DNA from: Anaerolineaceae bacterium | GTDB taxonomy: Bacteria; Chloroflexota; Anaerolineae; Anaerolineales; Anaerolineaceae | Length of the DNA: 8,967 nucleotides | Direction of reading: 5' to 3' | Assembly: GCA_028714615.1 (NCBI GenBank) | Contig: JAQTMA010000166.1 | Coordinates: 1-8,967, forward strand | Shown: positions 1 to 6,327 of the stretch, piece after piece | How the letters are laid out: each line of letters begins with the position of its first letter | Numbering within the stretch: position 1 is the stretch's first letter | Translations under genes and position numbers: made by a program | Notes under the pieces: generated by a model | Seen by the model: the letters and a program-made list of their open reading frames with translations, nothing else | What the model was told of the DNA's origin: nothing | Databases searched by the model: none

Positions 1-387
1 CAGGTCAGCGTGGAAGCCGTCAAGAACGCAGGTCCGGATGACAATGACTTCGGCGTCATCTGCCGCTATCAAGATGAGAACAATTTTTATAGCTTGCTGA
101 TCAGTTCAGACGGGTATTTTGGAATCAGTAAAATGAAATCTGGCGTTCACCAGGTCATCGGAACGGATGGGATGCGCTTTAGCCCAGTGATCCAGAAGGG
201 AAACACGCGGAATCTCCTTCGGGCAGATTGTAATGGAAGTAGTCTGGCTCTGTGGGTCAATGGAGAAAGGTTGACCGAGGTACAGGACAGCGATTTCAAA
301 TCCGGGGACGTGGGCCTGATTGCCGCTACTTTCAACCAACCCGGTGTTGACCTTACATTTGACAACTTTATCGTGGTTAAACCTTAG
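1..387 (+). CDS. C-terminal part of a LamG/DUF1080-like concanavalin-fold domain protein (5' end outside window)
   Basis: The frame is open from the first base and ends at TAG 385-387, so 128 C-terminal residues are visible and the true start lies upstream. The sequence alternates short beta-strand-like stretches: FGVICRYQDENNFYSLLIS, then GYFGI, then LALWVNGERL, then GDVGLIAATF, and finally FDNFIVV. This is the usual layout of the last strands of a LamG / 3-keto-disaccharide hydrolase-like (DUF1080) jelly-roll, where the closing 'GxVGLxA ... FDNFxV' is typical. Such domains bind carbohydrate or act as extracellular adhesion or enzyme modules. No catalytic residues can be assigned from this fragment, and the N-terminal architecture (signal peptide, kinase, lipoprotein or other) is unknown. 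The next gene starts 4 nt after the stop codon on the same strand, so the two may be co-transcribed. The fold assignment is by pattern only; the function is unknown. Confidence 0.7.
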   Translation, partial: QVSVEAVKNAGPDDNDFGVICRYQDENNFYSLLISSDGYFGISKMKSGVHQVIGTDGMRFSPVIQKGNTRNLLRADCNGSSLALWVNGERLTEVQDSDFKSGDVGLIAATFNQPGVDLTFDNFIVVKP

Positions 388-391
388 CAGA

Positions 392-1672
392 ATGAACGTA
401 TATCTGGATATGGTTGGGTGCAGACTCAACCAGAGTGAAATCGAAACGATTGCCAACCAATTCCGTCAGGCCGGACACACCCTCGTAGGTGATGCCAGCC
501 GGGCAGAATTGGTTGTCATCAATACCTGCGCAGTGACCGCTCAGGCCGCCTCCGATTCGCGTCAGAAAGTGCGCCAGGCTGCCCGGGCGGGTTCTGCGGA
601 AATCGTGGCAACCGGTTGTTGGGCTACCTTAAACCCTGAGGCAGCCGCCAACCTGCCGGGGGTAAAAAAGGTAGTGATTAATGCACAAAAAGATAGCCTG
701 GCGGCAGATATCCTGGGTTTACCCCTGGAGACGTTTGACCTGGAACCGTTAACACGTACTCCTCTCCCCGGCTTGCGCCAGCGGACACGCGCATTCATTA
801 AAGTGCAGGACGGGTGTAATAACCGTTGCACCTTTTGCGTTACTACCTTGGCCCGCGGCCCGTCGCATAGCCGCGATATTCCAGCCGTGGTGCAGGATAT
901 CCGCGCAGCCTTGAAAGGAGGAGTCCGTGAAATCGTTTTGACCGGGGTTCAGTTGGGAAGCTGGGGTCACGACCTGTCTCCATCTACAAGCCTGCATGAC
1001 CTGATCCAGGCGATCCTTGCCAAAACAAATGTAGAACGCCTGCGGCTCTCTTCCCTGGAACCTTGGGACGTGGATGAGCCTTTGCTAGCGCTCTGGCAAA
1101 ACCCACGCATGTGCCGGCATTTGCACTTGCCGCTGCAATCGGGTTCTGCCAGTATCCTCCGTCGAATGGCTCGAAAAACAACCCCAGACAGCTTCGCGCA
1201 GTTGGTTGCTCTTGCTCGCAAGCTAATCCCAGAGATTGCCATCACCACGGACGTGATCGTTGGTTTTCCCGGGGAAGGGGAGGCTGAGTTTTTTGAGAGC
1301 CTGGATTATGTGCGCTCCCTGAGAATTGCCGGAGGGCACGTTTTTACTTATTCCCCCCGCCCGGAGACGGCGGCAGCACGGTATTCGGATCAGATCCCTC
1401 TACCCACTCGTAAGCAGCGTAACGCCCAGATGCGCGCGCTCTTGGCTGAATCGTCGCGGAGTTACGCAGCAGGCTATTTAGGTCGCCAATTGAGAGTATT
1501 ATGGGAGGCCACTCATACCTATGGGCCTGATGGCTGGCATTTGCACGGCCTTACCGATAATTACTTGAAAGTAAGCACCCATGCTCCCCGCCTGCTTTGG
1601 AATGTAATTACACCCGTTCTAATCGAAGAGGTCCGAGAGGATGGGTTAGCAGGCGCGATTCAATGGGTTTAA
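392..1672 (+). CDS. mtaB: tRNA t6A37 methylthiotransferase, MtaB family radical-SAM enzyme
   Basis: The 426-aa protein is a full-length methylthiotransferase. This family converts N6-threonylcarbamoyladenosine at position 37 of ANN-decoding tRNAs to its 2-methylthio form. The N-terminal UPF0004 domain carries the three cluster cysteines C10 (VGCRLNQSE), C46 (NTCAVT) and C76 (ATGCWA). The radical-SAM cluster motif is C142-x3-C146-x2-C149 (GCNNRCTFC). HLPLQSGS (245-252) and TDVIVGFPGE (286-295) are further family signatures, and residues about 365-425 fit a TRAM RNA-binding domain. The 'GCRLNQSE' opening favours MtaB over MiaB and RimO. I chose ATG 392 because it begins at the usual N-terminus; an upstream in-frame ATG at 320 would overlap the preceding gene by 68 nt. 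No Shine-Dalgarno sequence is visible before 392, so translation may be coupled to the gene ending at 387. The exact tRNA substrate is inferred from the family. Confidence 0.92.
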   Translation: MNVYLDMVGCRLNQSEIETIANQFRQAGHTLVGDASRAELVVINTCAVTAQAASDSRQKVRQAARAGSAEIVATGCWATLNPEAAANLPGVKKVVINAQKDSLAADILGLPLETFDLEPLTRTPLPGLRQRTRAFIKVQDGCNNRCTFCVTTLARGPSHSRDIPAVVQDIRAALKGGVREIVLTGVQLGSWGHDLSPSTSLHDLIQAILAKTNVERLRLSSLEPWDVDEPLLALWQNPRMCRHLHLPLQSGSASILRRMARKTTPDSFAQLVALARKLIPEIAITTDVIVGFPGEGEAEFFESLDYVRSLRIAGGHVFTYSPRPETAAARYSDQIPLPTRKQRNAQMRALLAESSRSYAAGYLGRQLRVLWEATHTYGPDGWHLHGLTDNYLKVSTHAPRLLWNVITPVLIEEVREDGLAGAIQWV

Positions 1673-1729
1673 CCTGTGCTGCCCAACAGGAATAAATGCC
1701 GGCTAGATCGTCAGGTGTCTCTTGCTCGG

Positions 1730-1738
1730 TGTTATAAT
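1730..1738 (+). promoter_or_regulatory. Extended -10 promoter for tatA
   Basis: TGTTATAAT is a perfect extended -10 element (TGn followed by the consensus TATAAT at 1733-1738). It lies about 50 nt upstream of the tatA start codon. No good -35 hexamer is found 16-18 nt upstream, as is common for extended -10 promoters. The predicted start of transcription is near 1745, giving a leader of about 43 nt. It suggests tatA is transcribed separately from mtaB. Confidence 0.6.
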
Positions 1739-1787
1739 GCAACTGTCCCTTGATGGGTGTTGACCTGGTTACAACGTGGAGGTGTAT

Positions 1788-1967
1788 ATGTTCGGATTAG
1801 GACCTACAGAACTGATCATCATCTTAGTCGTCATCCTGCTGCTTTTCGGCGTAGGACGCATCAGTAAGATCGGCGGCGAGCTCGGCTCTTCAATCCGAGA
1901 ATTCCGGAAGGGTTTGGGAGGGAAGGACGAAGAAACCGTAACGAAGGATAAGAAGGACGAAGGATAG
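1788..1967 (+). CDS. tatA: Sec-independent (twin-arginine) translocase pore subunit TatA
   Basis: The 59-aa protein has the full TatA plan: a short N-terminus with FGLGPTE, one hydrophobic helix (residues 9-20, LIIILVVILLLF), the hinge 'GVGRISKIGGELG', an amphipathic helix with I36-R-E-F39-R-K, and a charged Lys/Glu/Asp tail. TatA oligomerises at TatBC to pass folded proteins with twin-arginine signals across the cytoplasmic membrane. A glutamate sits at position 8, where E. coli TatA has Gln and TatB has Glu. ATG 1788 is preferred over the in-frame GTG at 1776 because GGAGG (1778-1782) then stands 5 nt upstream of the ATG. The gene converges on tatC. It is a close paralogue of the tatA at 6328-6516 (33 of 43 N-terminal residues identical by eye). 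Confidence 0.92.
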   Translation: MFGLGPTELIIILVVILLLFGVGRISKIGGELGSSIREFRKGLGGKDEETVTKDKKDEG

Positions 1968-2009
1968 ACCTTCTCGCGTTCAAACCCAATTCCATCATTA
2001 ATGAACTCG

Positions 2010-2040
2010 TGGATCTGCGCTGCATCATTGCGTAGATCCA
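2010..2040. terminator. Hairpin between convergent tatA and tatC, possible weak bidirectional terminator
   Basis: The arms TGGATCTGCGC (2010-2020) and GCGTAGATCCA (2030-2040) form an 11-bp stem with one G-U type mismatch and a 9-nt loop. It sits between the stop codons of two converging genes, where a shared terminator is expected. Neither side has a run of T residues, so intrinsic termination in the classical sense is uncertain. It could instead protect the 3' ends of the transcripts. Confidence 0.45.
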
Positions 2041-2066
2041 TGCGTCTATTAAAGAGCGCTCAGAAT

Positions 2067-2786
2067 CTATTTCGCTAACGTTGCTAATAAAATGCTGAGT
2101 AGGTAAAGTACAAACAAGGGGACCATCAGAATCGCCATGTTTACCGGATCCACAGTGGGAGTTACCACCGCAGCAATGATGGCGATGACCACGACCGCAA
2201 TTCGCCATTGCTTTGCCAACATTTTAGCGGTCACAACATGCAGCTTGGCCAAAATGAATATCAGGAGGGGGGTTTCAAAGCTAACCCCGATCCAGAACAT
2301 GAGGCTGGTGACAAAGTTGATGTAATTGGATATCCGTACGCTGGCCTTCAACCCTAAAAAACCGACCAGGAAGGGGATTGCTGATGGAAGCATTACGTAA
2401 TAAGCGAAAACAACACCCAACAGAAAAAGCAGGCTGGCAAATGGCACAGCCAGGTAAATCCACTTCTTCTCCCCCGGTTTCAAACCGGGGAGGATAAAGG
2501 CAAGCAATTCGTAAACGATGACCGGCATTGCCAGGATCACCCCTGAAAGCAAAGATACCCGCATGAAAACGCCGATGCTTTCAGTCACCTCGATTGCGAT
2601 GAGCTTTTCCAAACCACCAATCGGGCGAGCGAGGAGTTCGATGAATTGCTGAGCCAGGACAAAGCTGGCTCCTGTAGTAATTACCAGCGCCAATCCCGCG
2701 ATCATCAAACGTTTGCGCAGCTCATTAAGATGGTCGAAGAGATCCATCTGTTTTTCTTCATCTTGGGGAGTATCAGAGGCAGCCAT
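2067..2786 (-). CDS. tatC: Twin-arginine translocase receptor subunit TatC
   Basis: The 239-aa polytopic membrane protein binds the twin-arginine signal peptide and forms the core of the Tat translocase. Six hydrophobic segments are visible, at about 26-46, 71-95, 107-133, 155-181, 192-210 and 213-231. Diagnostic motifs are HLNELRKRL at 19-27 (E22 and R24, equivalent to E. coli E15 and R17), FILPGLKPGE at 97-106 (E106, equivalent to E103), GVSFETP at 167-173 (E171, equivalent to E170) and TPTVDP at 209-214 (D213, equivalent to D211). The length is normal. I chose ATG at 2786-2784, which gives a usual short acidic N-terminus, although no strong ribosome-binding site precedes it. An in-frame TTG at 2816-2814, with AGGA 5 nt upstream, would add MRVSRTKFIY and cannot be excluded. 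The gene is divergent from the alpha-glucosidase and convergent with tatA. Confidence 0.95.
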   Translation of the reverse strand: MAASDTPQDEEKQMDLFDHLNELRKRLMIAGLALVITTGASFVLAQQFIELLARPIGGLEKLIAIEVTESIGVFMRVSLLSGVILAMPVIVYELLAFILPGLKPGEKKWIYLAVPFASLLFLLGVVFAYYVMLPSAIPFLVGFLGLKASVRISNYINFVTSLMFWIGVSFETPLLIFILAKLHVVTAKMLAKQWRIAVVVIAIIAAVVTPTVDPVNMAILMVPLFVLYLLSILLATLAK

Positions 2787-2802
2787 ATAGATAAACTTCG
2801 TT

Positions 2803-2817
2803 CTTGAGACCCTCAAG
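2803..2817. repeat. Inverted repeat CTTGAG-ACC-CTCAAG just upstream of tatC
   Basis: This is a perfect 6-bp inverted repeat with a 3-nt spacer, ending 17 nt before the preferred tatC ATG. It could be an operator or, if transcribed, a small hairpin in the tatC leader. The alternative TTG start codon (2816-2814) lies inside one arm. Its function is unknown. Confidence 0.4.
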
Positions 2818-2935
2818 GATTCCTGCTACCCTTCTTCCTTTGAGGTTGCAGGATTTCCATTACAGACCATCGGAATTGTACCCGGATATTGCCATTTCGT
2901 GGGGGGGAGCCGTTTCCGGACCACCCGGTACGCCA

Positions 2936-2958
2936 CTGGTGGGCACAATGTCCACCAG
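2936..2958. repeat. 23-nt near-perfect palindrome upstream of the alpha-glucosidase promoter
   Basis: The arms CTGGTGGGCA (2936-2945) and TGTCCACCAG (2949-2958) are complementary over 10 positions with one G-U type mismatch, around a 3-nt CAA centre. The palindrome ends 27 nt before the candidate -35 of the glucosidase promoter, a position suited to an activator or repressor site. No T-tract follows on either strand, so a terminator is unlikely. Confidence 0.45.
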
Positions 2959-2985
2959 CGATTCCCAACGAACCACAAGCCGAAA

Positions 2986-3015
2986 TTCATAACGTGTGAT
3001 TTTGAAAGGTATAAT
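2986..3015 (+). promoter_or_regulatory. Sigma70-like promoter for the alpha-glucosidase gene
   Basis: The -10 is a perfect TATAAT (3010-3015) and the best -35 is TTCATA (2986-2991, 4 of 6 matches) with an 18-nt spacer. The predicted transcription start near 3022 gives a leader of about 65 nt that contains the GTATC-CAC-GATAC palindrome. Confidence 0.55.
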
Positions 3016-3046
3016 GGTTAGGCTTTCAACCGGCCAATTGCGCCGA

Positions 3047-3059
3047 GTATCCACGATAC
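3047..3059. repeat. Perfect palindrome GTATC-CAC-GATAC in the glucosidase leader, candidate operator
   Basis: Two 5-bp arms flank a 3-nt centre, about 25 nt downstream of the predicted transcription start and 27 nt before the start codon. A site here could act as a repressor-binding roadblock. The regulator is not encoded in the window, and a chance origin is possible at this length. Confidence 0.3.
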
Positions 3060-3086
3060 CGAAGTATAAAGGAGCCGTCACGGTCT

Positions 3087-4796
3087 ATGGACAATTTATT
3101 GTGGTGGCAAAAAGCAGTCTTCTACCAAATCTACCCCCGCTCATTTGCAGATTCGAACGGAGACGGGATCGGCGACCTTCTTGGGATTGTCCAAAAACTT
3201 GATTATTTGCAGGACCTCGGAATCGACGCAATTTGGCTCTCACCACATTACCCCAGCCCTCAGGTTGATTGTGGATACGATATTTCGGATTATGAGGAAG
3301 TTGCTCCGGAATATGGCACATTAAGTGATTTCAAGCGACTGGTTGAAGCGCTCCACCGCCGCGGCATGCACCTGATTTTGGACCTGGTGCTCAACCACAC
3401 CTCCGACCAACATGGTTGGTTCCTGGAATCGGGTTCCAATCGCGAAAACGAGAAGCGTGATTGGTATATCTGGCGCGATGGGCGCCCCGGGGCGCCACCC
3501 AACAACTGGTATTCAACCTTTGGAGGGTCTGCCTGGGAATTCGACCCGGCAACCAGTCAATATTATTATCATTTCTTTTTCAAGCAGCAACCCGATTTGA
3601 ACTGGCGCAATCCTGCGGTCCACAAGGCCATGTTCGAGGTGATGCGTTTTTGGATGGACCTGGGTGTGGATGGTTTCCGTTTGGATGCGATCGGCACCAT
3701 ATTCGAAGACCCAAACCTGACCGATCAGGAAGCCCCAGTGGACCAGACTGAGCTCTATCGCATGTCTCGCACGGCTTCTACGCCCACCGAACACGCCAGC
3801 GCGGTGGACATCTTTCAATTGATGTTTCGGCATCAGATCGACCTCCCAGAAATCCACACCGTCCTGCGCGAATTACGCAATGTGACCGATGCGTACCCAT
3901 TGCGGGTGTTGGTCGGAGAGACCGATATGGTCGAATACTACGGCAACGGGAGGGATGAGCTGCACATGGCGTTCAACTTCCCACTTATGCGGACGGAGCG
4001 ATTATCCCCGGCGTGGGTTCGTGAGAACCAGGCAACACGATTAGCAGAATTACCCCCGACGGGCTGGCCTTGTAACACGCTGGGGAACCACGACTCCTCA
4101 CGCCTGATCAGCCATTTTGGCGACGGTCTGCACAATACCGAGATTGCCCGGATAGGACTGGTATTGATGCTTACGTTAAGGGGCACTCCTTTCCTATATA
4201 ACGGGGAGGAGATCGGTATGACGGACCTGTTACTCGAGGATATCCATCAATTCCGCGACAAGCTGGGGGTATGGGCGTATGAAACCGAGATCGGGCAATT
4301 AAACAGCTCGGCTGATGCTGCCCTGGCTTATGCGGCCCGCCAAACACGCGACAAGTGCCGGACTCCTATGCAATGGGCCAACCAGGCTAACGGTGGTTTT
4401 TGTCCGCCGAATGTATCCCCCTGGCTTCCGGTGAATTTGAATTATGCTGAGGGCGTCAATGTTGCGGAGCAGGAGACCGATCCGGCTTCACTGCTCAATT
4501 TCTACAAACGTTTGCTTCGCGTGCGAAAATCGACGCCTGCCTTGATCGATGGCGATTTCGAGGCGATCGACGGGGATGCTCCTGGATACCTTGGTTTCAT
4601 GCGCCACAGCCCATCCACCGGCCAAACTTGCCTGGTAGTGATCAATATGACTGGAGATAACCAGCATACCGATCTCAACATTACTTTACGACCCTTGCGC
4701 CTCCTTTATTCCAACCGCCCCCGCGAAGAAATGCAGGCCGATCCAGCCCACCTCGATTTGGCTCCGTATGAAATATTGATCGGCGAACTTAAGTAG
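3087..4796 (+). CDS. GH13 alpha-glucosidase (oligo-1,6-glucosidase-like subfamily)
   Basis: The 569-aa protein opens with WWQKAVFYQIYPRSF, the classic start of cytoplasmic GH13 alpha-glucosidases. It has no signal peptide, so it should hydrolyse imported maltose-, isomaltose- or sucrose-type oligosaccharides to glucose inside the cell. The conserved GH13 regions are all present: DLVLNH (99-104), the QPDLN motif (168-172), GFRLDA with nucleophile D200, VGETD with acid/base E278, and NHD (334-336). DSNGDGIGD (22-30) matches the Ca2+ loop of this group. QPDLN marks the oligo-1,6-glucosidase type. The residue after the nucleophile is Ala201 rather than Val, which in studied relatives tends to favour alpha-1,4 over alpha-1,6 bonds. 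ATG 3087 is preceded by AAAGGAG (3068-3074), at a rather long 12-nt spacing. Trehalose synthase and other transglucosidases are related alternatives. Confidence 0.88.
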   Translation: MDNLLWWQKAVFYQIYPRSFADSNGDGIGDLLGIVQKLDYLQDLGIDAIWLSPHYPSPQVDCGYDISDYEEVAPEYGTLSDFKRLVEALHRRGMHLILDLVLNHTSDQHGWFLESGSNRENEKRDWYIWRDGRPGAPPNNWYSTFGGSAWEFDPATSQYYYHFFFKQQPDLNWRNPAVHKAMFEVMRFWMDLGVDGFRLDAIGTIFEDPNLTDQEAPVDQTELYRMSRTASTPTEHASAVDIFQLMFRHQIDLPEIHTVLRELRNVTDAYPLRVLVGETDMVEYYGNGRDELHMAFNFPLMRTERLSPAWVRENQATRLAELPPTGWPCNTLGNHDSSRLISHFGDGLHNTEIARIGLVLMLTLRGTPFLYNGEEIGMTDLLLEDIHQFRDKLGVWAYETEIGQLNSSADAALAYAARQTRDKCRTPMQWANQANGGFCPPNVSPWLPVNLNYAEGVNVAEQETDPASLLNFYKRLLRVRKSTPALIDGDFEAIDGDAPGYLGFMRHSPSTGQTCLVVINMTGDNQHTDLNITLRPLRLLYSNRPREEMQADPAHLDLAPYEILIGELK

Positions 4797-4813
4797 CTGC
4801 ATCCCGGTACATG

Positions 4814-4855
4814 AAACCCAGGGCGAGGCAGTGTCAATTGCCTCGTCCTGGGTTT
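4814..4855. terminator. Bidirectional terminator shared by the alpha-glucosidase and lactate dehydrogenase genes
   Basis: The left arm at 4814-4830 (AAACCCAGGGCGAGGCA) and the right arm at 4839-4855 (TGCCTCGTCCTGGGTTT) pair over 17 bp with a single G-U type mismatch and an 8-nt loop. The stem has a GC-rich core and ends in A/T, so each strand emerges with a short TTT at the base of the hairpin. It lies 17 nt past the glucosidase stop and 13 nt past the dehydrogenase stop on the opposite strand, exactly between two convergent genes. Confidence 0.8.
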
Positions 4856-4868
4856 AATGAACTTGGAA

Positions 4869-5825
4869 TCAGAGGTTAAGCCGGCTAATGGTGCTTTTCA
4901 ACACCTCGGCCGAGCGTTGTAAACCATCTACCTCAACTTCGGATAGTTCAAGGCGGAGCACTCGTTCAATTCCACCCCGGTGCACCACCGTAGGCAAGCT
5001 CAAACAAACATCAGAAATGCCGTAGTATTCGGGGATGAGGCTCGAAACAGATAAAACGGTCGATTGATCGCGTAAGATGGCCTCCACAATGCGGAGCAAA
5101 CCTTGCGCCACCGCGTAAAACGTCGCCCCTTTGCGTTCTATGATGTGATAAGCCGCATCTCGGGTCTGGCGAAAGATATCCTCCATGTCCGCATCGATGC
5201 AGTTGAATCCATTCGCCCGACAGAAAACCGCAAGTTGCATGCCGGCAATGTTGGCCAATGACCAGACCGGAACTTCGCTATCCCCATGTTCGCCGATAAT
5301 ATAGGCATGGACGCTGCGGGCATCGACATCGAAATACTGGCTGAGCAAGTAGCGGAAACGAGCGGTATCCAGGATAGTCCCTGAACCCAAAACGCGTTGT
5401 TTGGGTAGCCCGGAGATCTTCACAGCCGCATAGGTAAGCACATCGACCGGGTTGGTAGCGACTAGAATCAACCCATTCGGGTTGTAGCGCACAACCTGTT
5501 CGACGATTTGTCGCAAGATGGCAATATTACGTTGAAGCAGGTCTAACCGGGTTTCACCAGGACGCTGCGCTGACCCAGCCGTTATCACTGTCACAGCAGC
5601 ACCGGCGCAATCCGCATAGTTACCAGCCAAAATGCGGGTTGGGCGGGCGAGGGGGATGCTATGGTTGAGGTCCATCACCTCGCCTTCAGCTTTGGCGGTA
5701 TTGGAATCGATCAGAACAATTTCACTGGATAGCCCGCTGATTAATAGTGCATAGGCAAATGTGGCGCCTACATTTCCCGCGCCGATAATTGCTATGCGAA
5801 CGGGCGTGGTCGTTTGATCGTCCAT
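4869..5825 (-). CDS. ldh: L-lactate dehydrogenase (NAD-dependent, probably FBP-activated)
   Basis: The 318-aa protein reduces pyruvate to L-lactate with NADH in the cytoplasm, regenerating NAD in fermentation. The Rossmann motif is GAGNVG (15-20), and D40 at the end of the second strand indicates NAD. Q87 in AQRPGETR stands at the specificity position (Gln102 in lactate, Arg in malate dehydrogenases), followed by mobile-loop R93. N125, D153, R156 and catalytic H180 (GEHGDSEV) are all present. R158 and H173 match Arg173 and His188 of Bacillus stearothermophilus LDH, the fructose-1,6-bisphosphate site. I chose ATG 5825 because GGAGGA (5842-5837) precedes it by 11 nt; a GTG at 5879 would overlap the upstream gene. 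It starts 7 nt after the tatB-like stop and appears to be last in that operon. Confidence 0.93.
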   Translation of the reverse strand: MDDQTTTPVRIAIIGAGNVGATFAYALLISGLSSEIVLIDSNTAKAEGEVMDLNHSIPLARPTRILAGNYADCAGAAVTVITAGSAQRPGETRLDLLQRNIAILRQIVEQVVRYNPNGLILVATNPVDVLTYAAVKISGLPKQRVLGSGTILDTARFRYLLSQYFDVDARSVHAYIIGEHGDSEVPVWSLANIAGMQLAVFCRANGFNCIDADMEDIFRQTRDAAYHIIERKGATFYAVAQGLLRIVEAILRDQSTVLSVSSLIPEYYGISDVCLSLPTVVHRGGIERVLRLELSEVEVDGLQRSAEVLKSTISRLNL

Positions 5826-5832
5826 CGATGAC

Positions 5833-6297
5833 CTATTCCTCCGGAGATGAGGTTGTTGATGAATTTGGGTTTGGCTCACCAGCCTGTGGTTCTATCGGGG
5901 TTGTTTCAGGGGGAAGTATGCTAGGTTCAGGATGCACGTCGTCGGGTGTGTTCCCAAGATCTCCCCGCGCCTCTACCTTGAGCCGTTCCAGGTCTTCCTG
6001 GATACTCATTTCTTGGATCAATTTCGCAGGGATATCACGGAATTGCAGGTTGTCGCGTAGCTTATTGATTTCTTGCAGATCTTCTTCCAGGCCAGATTCG
6101 CGGACGAACTTGGTGGGCAACTCGCGGATCTCGCGGGTGGTATTCATCATATTGCTCCAGGCAGGCGAACGGATGATCTGGCGGATGAATCGCCCCAGTT
6201 TCTGTCCGGTCTTCACCATATCCTTCGGACCCATCACTACGAGCATGAGGATTACGATTAATAATAGCTCGAGGGGGCCGATCCCTAAGATTTCCAT
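5833..6297 (-). CDS. tatB: TatB-like twin-arginine translocase subunit
   Basis: The 154-aa protein has one N-terminal membrane helix (GIGPLELLLIVILMLVVMGP, residues 5-24), a GPKDMVKTGQKLGRF hinge and amphipathic segment, a long charged helical middle (about 50-112), and an acidic tail rich in Pro, Ser, Thr and Glu (115-154). The length and long amphipathic region fit TatB, which works with TatC in recognising the signal peptide, better than the much shorter TatA proteins nearby. E10 lies in the GPLE motif of the membrane helix. ATG 6297-6295 is preferred over a TTG at 6303; GGAA stands about 9 nt upstream. The gene follows tatA2 by 30 nt, and its last bases carry the ribosome-binding site of ldh. 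TatA and TatB cannot be told apart with certainty by sequence. Confidence 0.78.
   Translation of the reverse strand: MEILGIGPLELLLIVILMLVVMGPKDMVKTGQKLGRFIRQIIRSPAWSNMMNTTREIRELPTKFVRESGLEEDLQEINKLRDNLQFRDIPAKLIQEMSIQEDLERLKVEARGDLGNTPDDVHPEPSILPPETTPIEPQAGEPNPNSSTTSSPEE
5837..5842 (-). promoter_or_regulatory. Ribosome-binding site of ldh inside the end of the tatB-like gene
   Basis: GGAGGA on the minus strand lies just ahead of the stop codon of the upstream gene and 11 nt before ATG 5825. It fixes the start of ldh at that ATG and suggests that ribosomes finishing the tatB-like gene could help initiate ldh. Confidence 0.55.
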
Positions 6298-6327
6298 ATA
6301 CAAGGTTCCAATAGCAAGTTGGGGATG

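Larger units (their letters stand above)
2787..3086. other. Divergent intergenic region between tatC and the alpha-glucosidase gene
   Basis: This 300-nt stretch has no convincing coding sequence; the short open frames in it have no family signature and start without ribosome-binding sites. It holds, in order, the 6-3-6 inverted repeat at 2803-2817, a run of seven G at 2901-2907, the 23-nt palindrome at 2936-2958, a sigma70-like promoter at 2986-3015, and a 13-nt palindrome at 3047-3059 in the predicted glucosidase leader. I could not pick out a good -35/-10 pair for tatC on the minus strand. Confidence 0.6.

Noticed and set aside
359..364. Perfect TTGACA -35 hexamer at the end of the lectin-like gene, suggesting an mtaB promoter
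   Set aside because: No -10-like hexamer lies 16-18 nt downstream (around 381-387), and the hexamer is within the coding sequence of a conserved strand motif.
1673..1690. Terminator hairpin after mtaB (CCTGT with ACAGG)
   Set aside because: Only 5 bp with an 8-nt loop and no T-tract; too weak to call.
1760..1789. TTGACC followed by TGTATA as a second promoter for tatA
   Set aside because: The -10 would overlap the tatA start codon and ribosome-binding site, so it could not serve tatA; the extended -10 at 1730-1738 fits better.
2804..2992. Short plus-strand open frame in the tatC-glucosidase intergenic region
   Set aside because: No ribosome-binding site, low-complexity Pro/Ser/Thr content and no recognisable motif; the interval is better explained as regulatory DNA.
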